From: JADJOY01 sp016713535 [NCBI: Deltaproteobacteria bacterium]
Lineage (GTDB): Bacteria > JADJOY01
DNA length: 64,000 bases
Assembly (NCBI GenBank): GCA_016713535.1
Contig: JADJOY010000014.1
Coordinates: forward strand, 186,001-250,000
Direction of reading: 5' to 3'
A program made the position numbers and the translations under genes. The notes below the pieces were generated by a model. It was not told the origin of the DNA. It did not search any database and worked only from the letters and a program-made list of their open reading frames with translations. Numbering within the stretch: the first letter of the stretch is position 1; each line of letters opens with the position of its first letter. This document shows positions 44,359-53,621 of this stretch, piece by piece.

Positions 44359-45376
44359 TCACGCGCCGATCCGGATGCAGAGCTTGCCGAAGAGCTGGCT
44401 CTTGGCGAGCGCCTCGAACGCCGCGCGCGCCTCGCCGAACGCGTAGGCGCGGTCGACCACCGGCACCAGCCGGTGGAGCGCGATCGCGCGGTTCATCGCC
44501 TCGAACGACTCGCGGTGCCCGACCAAGATTCCCTGCACCCGCACCGCCTGCATGAAGATCGGGTTGATGTTGAGGTCTTGCTGGTTGCCGGCGAGGACGC
44601 CGATCAGGCTGATCTGCCCGCCGATCCGGATCGCGCGCAACGACTGCGCGAGCGTGCCCGCGCCGCCCACCTCGACGATGTGGTCGACGCCCACGCCCCC
44701 GGTGAGGTCCTTCGCCACCTTCCCCCACTCGCGCTGGGTCGCATAGTTGATGGTGTGGTCCGCGCCGAGGGCGCGCACCCGCTCGAGCTTCTCGTCGCTC
44801 GAGGAGGTGGCGATCACCTGGCAGCCGAGCAGCTTCGCGAGCTGCAGCGCGAAGATCGACACACCGCCCGTTCCCTGCACCAGCACCACGTCGCCCGCCT
44901 TGACCGGCGTGTAGCCGGTGAGCGCGCTCCACGCCGTGAGCGCGGCGCACGGCAGCGTCGCCGCCTGCTCGTCGGTGAGGTGCGCGGGCACGTGCACCAC
45001 GCCCTCCTCGGAGAGCACCAGGCGCTCGGCGAGGGTGCCGTCGAGCGGGCCGCCGAGCGTCGAGCGCAGCTTGGCGTGGGTCGGCTCTCCGCCCAGCCAC
45101 TTCTGCGCGAAGATCGGGCTCACCCGGTCGCCGACGGCGACGCGGCTCACTCCGGCGCCCACCTCCTCGACCACGCCGACGCCGTCCGAGCACGGCACCA
45201 GCGGCAGCTTCTGCTTGGGGTTGTAGGCGCCGCGCACCATCAGCGAGTCGCGGAAGTTGAGCGACGCGCACGTCATCCTGAGCCGGATCTGGCCCGGCGC
45301 GAGCGGCGCGTCGGCGCGCTCGCCGAGGTGAAGGTGATCGAGCCCGAAGGCATCGCGGATCCTCCCAGGCTTTCAT
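44359..45376 (-). CDS. Medium-chain dehydrogenase/quinone-reductase-like, one frameshift
   Basis: An MDR-superfamily alcohol dehydrogenase of about 338 residues. The true start is MKAWE at 45376, but an extra G at 45360-45363 throws it out of frame; removing it gives a continuous IRDAFGLDHLHLGERADAPL...RMTCASLNFRD, the normal N-terminus. The GroES-like half shows LVPCSDGVGVVEEVGAGV; the Rossmann half shows VQGTGGVSIFALQLAKLLG and GADHTINY. Most zinc-ligand cysteines are absent, so it is the zinc-independent NADPH oxidoreductase type. Predicted reaction: NAD(P)H-linked oxidation or reduction of a small alcohol, aldehyde or enone. The DUF1499 lipoprotein gene follows closely. Confidence 0.85.
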
Positions 45377-45411
45377 CGCGTCTCCCTTGCGCGTCGTTGT
45401 CGCCAGGCACC

Positions 45412-45495
45412 GGGCGGGGCCAGGCCCCGCCCCTACGCGGTGCTCCCGCGTCGCTGCGGCTCGATTTTGGGTAGGGGCGGGGCCTGTCCCCGCCC
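45412..45495. repeat. Inverted pair of GTAG REPs
   Basis: GGGCGGGGCCAGGCCCCGCCC with CTAC foot (45412-45436) and GTAGGGGCGGGGCCTGTCCCCGCCC (45471-45495) face each other, 34 bp apart, in the gap between two leftward genes. Together they form a BIME-type unit. Confidence 0.85.
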
Positions 45496-45498
45496 GTC

Positions 45499-47769
45499 TC
45501 AGTCCGGTAGCGTCACGCGACCAAAGAGCGACTCGGCCTCGGTGAGTTGCGGCGCGAGGCGCTCGAGCTGCGCCCCGAGCTCGGCCTTGGCGGCTGGCTC
45601 GAGCGCCGCCTGGAAGCGCTCGAAGGCGCGGCGGTTGTAGGCGAGCCCGAGCGGGCTGCCCTTCTGCGCGTGGAGCTCGATCGAGTCGCCGAGCACCGCG
45701 ATCGCGTCCGCGACCCGGCCGCCCTGCGCCAGCACCTCGGCGAGGGCGGCGGAGCTGCGCGCCAGCCCGAGCATGTCGCCGAGCTTGCTCTGCAGGTCGA
45801 CCGCGCGGGTCAGGTGCTCGGCCGCCTCGTCGGTGCCGTTCCTGCGCAGCTCGAGCCGGCCCATCGTCTCCCACACCCGCGCCGCCTCGCGCAAGGCACC
45901 CAGCTCGCGGTAGCGGCGCTCGGCGTCGCGGGCGTGGCGCAGGCCGAGCTCGATGGCGTCGTTCTCGCGCCCCGGGCGCGGCTTCACGTGCAGCGGCAGG
46001 CGCGCGATCAGGTGGTCGGTCTCGGCGAGCTCGATGCGCGCGTTCTCGTCCTCGGCCGCGAGCCGCTCGAAGACCTGGCGCGACTCGGTGAGCAGGTGAT
46101 TGGCGCGCACCGGATCGCCGAGCCGCACCCACACCGCGGCCTGGTCGTTGAAGAGCCGCGCCGCGCCCAGCGCGTCGCCGGCCTGGTGCATCTCGCGGCT
46201 CGCGCGGGTGAGTTCCTCGAGCGCCCGCTCGAGCGAGCGCGGATCGCCGAGGTCGTAGCAGACGCCCGCGATGAGCGCCCGGATGCCGGCGGCGAGGTGC
46301 ACCGGATCCTCGGGCGCCACCAGTGCCAGCGCCTCCTCGAGACGCTTGAGCGCCTCGCCGAGGCTGAAGTCCGAGCCCGGTCCCGCGGCCTCCCACTGCA
46401 GGCGGCCGAGGCGCGCCAGCACCTCGATGCGCAGACGGCGGCGGCGCATCGTGAGCGGCAGCCGCGCCAGCACCTTGAGCGCTTCGCGGCCGTAGTCGAT
46501 GGCGAGGCGGTTCGAGCCGCGCTCGGCGGCGTCCTCCGACGCCAGCAGGTAGCGCTCGATCGCGGCGTCGGGGCGTCCGGCCTCGGCGAGGTGGCGGGCG
46601 GCGCGGGCGTCGTGGGTACTGGTGCGCTGCGGGCGTGGAGGGTCGCCGACGAACGCCTCGAGCGCCGGATCGTCGCCGAGCAGTGCCGCCTCGGTGGGCG
46701 GGGTCGCCTCGATCGGGACGAGGGAGCCGTCGGGGTGTGGGCCGGCGGCCGCCTCGGCGCTCGGCTGCGGGGGGCGCGCGGTGCGCTCGGTGAGCGGCTG
46801 CGCGGGCGCCGCGTGCTCGGGGTCGACCGCCGCCGCGGTCGGTGACGGGACCGCGACGCGTCCGTTCGCGGCCGGCGCGCGGCCGAACGAGGGCGGCGGC
46901 ACCACCCGTAGCGCCTGCGGCGGCAGCTCCTCGTCGCTCTCGTCGAGCAGCTCCGCGAGGCGCCGGTGCCAGGCGGCGGCGAGCGACGGCAAGACACCGC
47001 GGCGCAGCTCGTCGACCCACTCGCGTGGCCAGCGGAAGCGCCCTTCGCCGCGATCGTCGAGGGGAACGCCCGCGTCGTGCGCGTGCTGGAAGACCTCGAG
47101 CGCCTCGACCGGATCGAGGTCGAGGAGCGCGGCGACCAGGTCGCTCTCGAAGGTGGGGCCGATGGTGGCCGCGGCGCGCAGCGCGCGCAGCACCGCTGGA
47201 TCGAGCGCCGGGAGCTCCACCTCGCCGGGCGCGGTGACCGCGGGGCGCGCCGTCTCGACCCGCACCAGGCCGGCGGCGCCCTCGGTCTGCTCGACCGCGC
47301 GCAGCAGGTCGAGCGCCGCGCCCTCGGGGACGCCGCTGAAGACCAGCACCATCGGCACCCTGAGCCAGCCGCGGCGCAGCACCATGCGACGGAGCGCGTC
47401 GAGGGTGGCCGGGTCGGCCAGATCGACGGCCTCGAACATGAGCACCACGGTGCCGTTCGCCTCCGCGGCGAGCTGCTGGAAGGACGACAGGATCCACTCG
47501 TTCAGACGCGGCTCGTGGCGCTCGCCGAGCAGCTCGGAGCGCGGGCTGGGACGGGCCAAACGCCGCGCCGGCTCGTCGAGGGCTCCTTCCCAGCCGAGCC
47601 AGCGCGCCAGCTCGTCTCGGGCCTCGAGGAGCGGCCCGAGCGGCTGCTCGTGGAGGTCGCAGCGCACCGCCACCACCACCAGCGGATAGTCCTCGGGCGG
47701 GGCGCCGGCGTGAGCCGCGACCACCGCGGTGTTGCGACCTTCGAGGGCTCGCTTCCAGGCGCGATCCAT
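45499..47769 (-). CDS. TPR protein with degenerate signal-ATPase N-terminus
   Basis: A 756-residue protein. The ATG at 47769 (MDRAWKRALEGRNTAVV) is chosen because upstream codons are Arg/Pro noise. Residues about 1-290 resemble the ATPase part of large predicted ATPases (COG3899/STAND type): strands VVVAVRCDLHEQPLGPL, a Walker-B-like GTVVLMFEAVDLADPATLDAL, and a winged-helix-like end PAVLRALRAAATIGPTFESDLVAALL. No P-loop (GxxxxGKS/T) can be found. After a Pro/Ala linker (about 300-410), helical TPR repeats fill the remainder (ARHLAEAGRPDAAIERYLLASEDA; ARVWETMGRLELRRNGTDEAAEHLTRAVDL). It is probably a scaffold or regulator. It diverges from fadI across 263 bp. Confidence 0.8.
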   Translation of the reverse strand: MDRAWKRALEGRNTAVVAAHAGAPPEDYPLVVVAVRCDLHEQPLGPLLEARDELARWLGWEGALDEPARRLARPSPRSELLGERHEPRLNEWILSSFQQLAAEANGTVVLMFEAVDLADPATLDALRRMVLRRGWLRVPMVLVFSGVPEGAALDLLRAVEQTEGAAGLVRVETARPAVTAPGEVELPALDPAVLRALRAAATIGPTFESDLVAALLDLDPVEALEVFQHAHDAGVPLDDRGEGRFRWPREWVDELRRGVLPSLAAAWHRRLAELLDESDEELPPQALRVVPPPSFGRAPAANGRVAVPSPTAAAVDPEHAAPAQPLTERTARPPQPSAEAAAGPHPDGSLVPIEATPPTEAALLGDDPALEAFVGDPPRPQRTSTHDARAARHLAEAGRPDAAIERYLLASEDAAERGSNRLAIDYGREALKVLARLPLTMRRRRLRIEVLARLGRLQWEAAGPGSDFSLGEALKRLEEALALVAPEDPVHLAAGIRALIAGVCYDLGDPRSLERALEELTRASREMHQAGDALGAARLFNDQAAVWVRLGDPVRANHLLTESRQVFERLAAEDENARIELAETDHLIARLPLHVKPRPGRENDAIELGLRHARDAERRYRELGALREAARVWETMGRLELRRNGTDEAAEHLTRAVDLQSKLGDMLGLARSSAALAEVLAQGGRVADAIAVLGDSIELHAQKGSPLGLAYNRRAFERFQAALEPAAKAELGAQLERLAPQLTEAESLFGRVTLPD

Positions 47770-47932
47770 GGCTGACCTCGTGGGCGGGTCGGGCGGGGGA
47801 TGAGGCGTATTTCGGGGCTGGTTCGAGAGGCTATCCGCCGAGCGAGGCGAACCAAACCGAACCGGGAGGCGCGCGCCCGCGCGGCTCCGCGAGTCACCGT
47901 CCGAATCGCCGCCCAGGCCGCGCCGCGGCGTC

Positions 47933-47961
47933 TTGCCACGGTGCGTCATGACGCCTACGTT
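47933..47961 (+). promoter_or_regulatory. Candidate fadIJ promoter with palindromic operator
   Basis: TTGCCA (47933-47938) and TACGTT (47956-47961) are 17 bp apart. In the spacer is a perfect 12-bp palindrome GCGTCATGACGC (47943-47954). It lies 71 bp before the fadI start. A TetR- or GntR-type fatty-acid regulator could bind there; that is inference. The remainder of the 263-bp divergent gap shows no gene. Confidence 0.4.
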
Positions 47962-48032
47962 TCGTCGTTCCAGCGGACCGCGGACGTGGGCGCGATCGCC
48001 TGCTCGCCGGCCGCGAGGAGGGGCGAACGGTC

Positions 48033-49340
<1,308 letters not shown>

Positions 49341-49357
49341 GCGGCGACGCGGTGCTC

Positions 49358-49565
49358 GGGCGGGGATGAACCCCGCCCCTACACCGGTGACCACGTCGGT
49401 GGATGCGCGAAATCGTAGGGGCGGGCCCCGAGCCCGCCCGGGGTGTGTGGCAGGACGGCAGCATCGACGAAGGCAATCGTAGGGGCGGGCGCGAGCCCGC
49501 CCGGGGTGTGGCAGGACCGGCGGCATCGACGAACAAAATCGTAGGGGCGGGCCCCGTGCCCGCCC
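49358..49565. repeat. Four REPs between fadI and fadJ
   Basis: One CTAC-footed REP (49358-49382) and three GTAG-footed REPs (49415-49439, 49479-49502, 49541-49565) at periods of 64 and 62 bp, with spacers sharing GTGTGGCAGGACnGGCnGCATCGACGAA. All are transcribed with the fad genes if these form an operon, giving a series of strong RNA hairpins between the two cistrons. Confidence 0.9.
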
Positions 49566-49605
49566 ACGGCGAGGCGGGACGGCGACGACCCGCCCGGGGG
49601 CAGCG

Positions 49606-51861
49606 ATGAGCGAGATCGAGAAGAAGGGCGTCCTGGGCGTCGAGAAGCGGGCCAACGGCTGCGCGATCGTGTGGTTCGACGATCCCGCGGAGGCCATGAA
49701 CACCCTGAAGGGTGACATCGCCGAGGACTTCGAGTGGGCCTTCGGCAAGGTCGAGAAGGACCCCGACGTGAAGGCGGTGGTGTTCGCGTCCGGCAAGCCC
49801 GACAGCTTCGTCGCCGGCGCCAACATCGACATGCTGAACGCCTGCAAGACCGCCCAGGACGCCGCCAATCTCTCGCGGCTCTCGCAGAAGATGCAGGAGG
49901 CGATGGCGAGCTTCCCCAAGCCCATCGTCGCCGCCATCCACGGCGTCGCGCTCGGCGGCGGGCTCGAGATCACGCTGCCCTGCCACGGCCGCATCGCGAG
50001 CGACGACTCGAAGACCAAGCTCGGCCTGCCCGAGTGCCAGCTCGGCCTCTTGCCGGGCGGCGGCGGCACCCAGCGCCTGCATCCGCTGATCGGCGTGGCG
50101 GCCGCCCTCGACATGCTCCTCACCGGCAAGCAGGTGAGCGCCAAGACCGCCAAGAAGATGGGGCTGGTTGACGAGGTGGTGCCCGCGCCGATCCTGATCG
50201 TCGCCGCGATGAAGATGGCGCTCGCGCTCGCGGCCAAGGGCCCCGGCGCCACGTCGCCCAAGCACAAGCCCGCCTCGACCAGCGACCGCCTCCGTGAGTT
50301 CGCGCTGGAGGAGAACAAGCTCGGCCGGCGCGTGCTCTTCGACCAGGCGCGGAAGAAGGTCCTCGGCCAGACCCAGGGCAACTACCCGGCGCAGGAGAAG
50401 ATCCTCGACGTGGTGCGGGTCGGAGTGGAGAAGGGATTGGCGGCCGGCCTCGAGGCGGAGGCTGTGGCGTTCGGCGAGCTGGTGGTGAGCCCGGTCGCCA
50501 AGCAGCTCATCTCGATCTTCTTCGCGCAGACCGCGCTCAAGAAGGACAGCGGCGTCGACGACCCGAGCGTCAAGCCGAAGAAGGTCGCGAAGGTCGGCAT
50601 GCTCGGCGCGGGCCTCATGGGCGCCGGCATCACTTACGTCACCATCAACAACGTCGGCGTGGCGGTGCGGCTCAAGGACAAGGACGACGCCGGGCTCGGC
50701 AAGGGGCTCGCGTACGTGCGCGGCATCCTCGACGGCCGGGTGCGCAAGCGCCGGCTCTCGCCGATGGCGCGCGACCTGCTCATCCACCGCGTCACCACCA
50801 CCACCGACATGAGCGGCTTCCAGGACGTGGACGTGGTGATCGAGGCGGTGTTCGAGGACCTCGGGCTCAAGAAGAAGGTGCTCGCGGACGTCGAGGGGGC
50901 GGGGAAGGAGGACGTGATCTTCGCGTCCAACACCTCGTCGCTGCCGATCACGCAGATTGCCGAGGGCGCCAATCGCCCCGAGAACGTGATCGGCATGCAC
51001 TACTTCTCGCCGGTCGAGAAGATGCCGCTCCTCGAGATCATCAACACCCGGTCGACCGCGCCGTGGGTCACCGCCACGTGTGTCGAGCTCGGCAAGAAGC
51101 AGGGCAAGACGGTGATCGTGGTGAACGACGGGGTGGGCTTCTACACCTCGCGGATCCTCGGTCCGTACATGAACGAGGCGGCGTACCTGCTGGCCGAGGG
51201 TGTCGCGGTCGAGGCGATGGACCAGGCGCTCGTGAAGTGGGGCTTCCCGGTGGGCCCGATCACGCTGCTCGACGAGGTCGGCATCGACGTCGCGGAGAAG
51301 GTCGGCCACATCGTCCACGACGCGTTCGGCGATCGCATGAAGCCGCCGCCGGGGATCGAGAAGCTGGTCGCCGACAAGCGCTACGGCCGCAAGAACAAGC
51401 GCGGCTTCTACGTCTACGACGGTAAGACAAAGGGCAAGAAGGAAGTCGACACCGCGGTCTACGCGCTGCTCGGCGTGACACCCGGCAAGGTGATCGCGGC
51501 CAACGAGATCGCCGAGCGGTGTGCGCTCCAGATGGTCAACGAGGCGGCGCTGTGCTTCCAGGAGGGGATCCTGCGCAGCGCCCGCGACGGTGACGTCGGT
51601 GCGATCTTCGGGCTCGGCTTCCCGCCGTTTCGCGGCGGCCCGTTCCGGTACGTCGACGCGGTGGGTGTGGGCGAGGTGGTGAAGAAGCTCGAGCGCCTGC
51701 GCGATCAGCACGGCCCGCGCTTCGCGCCCGCCGAGATCCTCGTCGAGATGGCCAAGGACGGCCGCACCTTCCACGGCGAGAACAAGGTCGAGCCGCCCAA
51801 GAGCCCCGGCGCGGTCGGCACGGCCGACAAGCCCGCCAAGAAGGCCAAGAAGAGCGCCTGA
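49606..51861 (+). CDS. fadJ: Fatty-acid oxidation multifunctional protein (enoyl-CoA hydratase/3-hydroxyacyl-CoA dehydrogenase)
   Basis: A 751-residue fusion. Residues about 15-200 are the crotonase fold: SFVAGANIDML (CoA/oxyanion loop), ALGGGLEITLPCHGRIAS and GLPECQLGLLPGGGGTQRL with the hydratase Glu. From about 330 the NAD-binding HAD domain starts with VGMLGAGLMGAGI; EAVFEDLGLKKKV and the catalytic-His region GMHYFSPVEKMPLLEII follow, then the C-terminal helical domain (NRKNKRGFY-type RYGRKNKRGFYVYDG; FGLGFPPFRGGPFRYVD). It hydrates trans-2-enoyl-CoA and oxidises the 3-hydroxy product, handing 3-ketoacyl-CoA to FadI. The Lys-rich tail (KPAKKAKKSA) is unusual. A degraded copy of its 3-prime end lies at 53014-53120. 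Confidence 0.95.
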   Translation: MSEIEKKGVLGVEKRANGCAIVWFDDPAEAMNTLKGDIAEDFEWAFGKVEKDPDVKAVVFASGKPDSFVAGANIDMLNACKTAQDAANLSRLSQKMQEAMASFPKPIVAAIHGVALGGGLEITLPCHGRIASDDSKTKLGLPECQLGLLPGGGGTQRLHPLIGVAAALDMLLTGKQVSAKTAKKMGLVDEVVPAPILIVAAMKMALALAAKGPGATSPKHKPASTSDRLREFALEENKLGRRVLFDQARKKVLGQTQGNYPAQEKILDVVRVGVEKGLAAGLEAEAVAFGELVVSPVAKQLISIFFAQTALKKDSGVDDPSVKPKKVAKVGMLGAGLMGAGITYVTINNVGVAVRLKDKDDAGLGKGLAYVRGILDGRVRKRRLSPMARDLLIHRVTTTTDMSGFQDVDVVIEAVFEDLGLKKKVLADVEGAGKEDVIFASNTSSLPITQIAEGANRPENVIGMHYFSPVEKMPLLEIINTRSTAPWVTATCVELGKKQGKTVIVVNDGVGFYTSRILGPYMNEAAYLLAEGVAVEAMDQALVKWGFPVGPITLLDEVGIDVAEKVGHIVHDAFGDRMKPPPGIEKLVADKRYGRKNKRGFYVYDGKTKGKKEVDTAVYALLGVTPGKVIAANEIAERCALQMVNEAALCFQEGILRSARDGDVGAIFGLGFPPFRGGPFRYVDAVGVGEVVKKLERLRDQHGPRFAPAEILVEMAKDGRTFHGENKVEPPKSPGAVGTADKPAKKAKKSA

Positions 51862-51867
51862 GCGAGC

Positions 51868-52121
51868 CTGGAGCGCGCCCGCTCCGTCGGGCGCCCGGTG
51901 CTGCGTCCGTTCGTCGTCGTCCGGTGGATCGGGGAGCACGACGCCCACGCCCAGGTGTGGCGCGGGTCGTGCCGGTGTAGGGGCGGGCGTAGCCGCCCGC
52001 GTCGTGCTGCGTCCGTTCGTCGCGATCGCCCGGTGGGAAATCGGGCGAGCTGACGCATCGCCCCTACGCACCCAGGTGTGGCGCGGGTCGTGCCGGTGTA
52101 GGGGCGGGCGTGAGCCCGCCC
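51868..52121. repeat. REP cluster with direct repeat downstream of fadJ
   Basis: CTGGAGCGCGCCCGCTCCGTCGG-type palindrome (51868-51896), then a direct repeat starting CCCAGGTGTGGCGCGGGTCG at about 51950 and 52070, each ending in a GTAG REP (51977-52000; 52098-52121), with a CTAC REP (GGCGAGCTGACGCATCGCCCCTAC, 52043-52067) between. No gene is seen in 51862-52223. Confidence 0.8.
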
Positions 52122-52223
52122 GCGGCGCGGGATCGATCTCGGCGAACGGGCGTCTGGCTCGATCGCTGGCTCCGCGCGCAGGCGTGACGGAGCGATCGAG
52201 GCCTCCTCGGCGCCTCGTTACGC

Positions 52224-52252
52224 TTGTTATGCCATCATGCTGTGCTTACACT
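52224..52252 (+). promoter_or_regulatory. Promoter of the RHH/PIN module
   Basis: TTGTTA (52224-52229) and TACACT (52247-52252), 17 bp apart, each four of six to consensus. The predicted start point is at about 52258-52260 and the antitoxin ATG at 52262, so the leader is almost absent. The local drop in G+C is clear against the repeats before it. Confidence 0.55.
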
Positions 52253-52261
52253 CGGGCGCAA

Positions 52262-52510
52262 ATGATCCGGACTCAGGTGCAGCTCACCGAGCAGCAGCTC
52301 CGACAGTTGCGCAAGGTCGCGATCCGAGACGGTGTCTCGATCGCCGAGGTGATCCGCCGCTGCATCGACCGCGGCATTGGCGACCGGCTCGGCGACTCGG
52401 ACACGGCGTACGAGGCGGCGGCCACGTGCGTCGGCTCGTTTCGGGATCGCGACGATGCGAGCGACGTGGCCGAGGAACACGACGGCTATCTCGGGGACGC
52501 CTTCGAATGA
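52262..52510 (+). CDS. Ribbon-helix-helix antitoxin
   Basis: An 82-residue protein. The N-terminus MIRTQVQLTEQQLRQLRKVAIRDGVSIAEVIRRCIDRGI is a ribbon-helix-helix (CopG/MetJ fold): one beta strand with alternating polar residues, then two helices. The C-terminal half is acidic (SFRDRDDASDVAEEHDGYLGDAFE), as in VapB-type antitoxins that wrap the toxin. The ATG at 52262 is a few bases past the predicted transcription start, so translation may be nearly leaderless. It overlaps the toxin gene by ATGA. It should repress its own promoter; no clear palindrome was found by eye. Confidence 0.9.
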   Translation: MIRTQVQLTEQQLRQLRKVAIRDGVSIAEVIRRCIDRGIGDRLGDSDTAYEAAATCVGSFRDRDDASDVAEEHDGYLGDAFE

Positions 52511-52908
52511 GCCGAGTGTTCGTCGACACCTCGGCGTTCTTCGCGCTCCTGGTGTCGTCGGATGGCTCGCACCGCGCCGCCGCCGCGAGCTTCGAGCGGC
52601 TGCGTGCGCGTCGAGCGCCCCTCGTCACGTCGTCGTACGTGCTGGTCGAGACGTACGCCCTCCTGGGTCGACGCGTCGGTCTGGCGGCCGTGCGATCCTT
52701 CCGGACGAGCTTCGCGCCGCTGCTGTCGGTCCGCTGGGTGGACGCGGAGCTCCACGAGCAGGGGCTCGAGCTGCTGTCGAATCGTGATCGGGCGACACTC
52801 AGCCTGGTCGACGCGGTGTCGTTCGTAGTGATTCGCCAGGAACGGATCGCGGACGTGTTCGCGTTCGACCGCCACTTCACCGAGGAGGGGCTGGCGCTCT
52901 CCGGCTGA
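52507..52908 (+). CDS. vapC: PIN-domain toxin (VapC type)
   Basis: A 133-residue PIN ribonuclease. Metal-binding acids: VFVDTSAFFALL (Asp7), SSYVLVETYALLGRR (Glu), TLSLVDAVSFVVI (Asp) and DVFAFDRHFTEEG (Asp). The DTSAF, VETYALL and AFDRHF phrases are those of the COG2402/VapC group, unlike the HAFLWW subgroup of the module at 12.99 kb, so the two modules are not duplicates. Its start overlaps the antitoxin stop. RNA cleavage is predicted. The module sits between intact fadJ and a broken copy of the fadJ 3-prime end. Confidence 0.92.
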   Translation: MSRVFVDTSAFFALLVSSDGSHRAAAASFERLRARRAPLVTSSYVLVETYALLGRRVGLAAVRSFRTSFAPLLSVRWVDAELHEQGLELLSNRDRATLSLVDAVSFVVIRQERIADVFAFDRHFTEEGLALSG

Positions 52909-52956
52909 AGCGTCGTGGGCCACGGTGCATCGGCCCGTCAGCCGCGGCGCGATCCC

Positions 52957-53120
52957 CGCAGTGCGTGAGCCGCGCGGCGCCGGTGAGCGCCGCGGCACCG
53001 ATCGCGAGCACGTGCCGCTACGTCGACGCGGTGGGCGTGGGCGAGCTGGTGAAGAAGCTCGCGCGACGGCGCGCCCGACGCCGACAAGCCCGCCAAGAGC
53101 GTAGGGCCAAAGAGCGCCTA
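52957..53120. pseudogene. Mosaic of two gene ends (serine hydrolase and fadJ fragments)
   Basis: On the minus strand, 52961-53011 encodes VLAIGAAALTGAARLTH, matching the last residues of the serine hydrolase at 60122 (MLAIGAAAITGAARLAR). Directly next to it on the plus strand, 53014-53070 matches fadJ 51645-51700 (YVDAVGVGE-VKKL), and after a deletion 53078-53120 matches the fadJ end (ADKPAK..KKSA). Both are short remnants joined head to head with no open gene around them. Confidence 0.75.
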
Positions 53121-53621
53121 GTCGGCGCCGATCCTGGGCGCGGAGGAGCGCGGTTCATCCCGCCCGCGGAGCGCGATCGATTGGCCTGGAGCGCGCCCGC
53201 TCCGTCGGGCGCCCCGGGCCGCGTCCGGATTCGCCGATCGCCCCACGAGGAATCGTGGCGAGCCGGCGCTCCCTCCTACACTCCCGCGTCGGCGTCGCGA
53301 AGGCGGGGGGGCCGCGAGGCCGCACGCGGGTCCGTCTCGATCGGCCGTGACCGCTCCGGTGCGGTGCCGCGCGGCTGTCCTCCGTTACCGCTCGCCCCGC
53401 ACCATCGCGATCGTCCGTGATCTCACACACGAATTCCGCGCGTCGTCGGGCACCCAGCTTGCTCTGCACGCACGGCGCGAGGGATCCGCGGCGACTGGGC
53501 GCCGCAAATTCGAGAAAAGTCGCTCGACGAGGTGCCGCTCTCGGGGATCGACGGCGTGGCCGGATGATCAACGCACTGCGGATTCGTCAACCGACGAGCG
53601 ACGGACCGGCGAGGTGATGGC
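53121..53621. other. Non-coding gap before the PKD protein gene
   Basis: It contains a CTGGAGCGCGCCCGCTCCGTCGG palindrome (about 53184-53212, also seen after fadJ) and a decayed CTAC-type repeat at about 53236-53283. The stretch 53400-53600 is less G+C-rich (CACACACGAATTCC, GCAAATTCGAGAAAAG) and may hold the promoter of the next gene, but no convincing -35/-10 pair was found. Confidence 0.5.

Noticed and set aside
43862-47497. A 1211-codon minus-strand open frame
   Set aside because: Only its last 157 codons (the DUF1499 lipoprotein) are real; the rest is an out-of-frame shadow of the dehydrogenase and TPR genes.
49415-49565. Possible CRISPR array of three units
   Set aside because: The spacers are similar to each other and the repeats are REP hairpins; no cas genes are near.
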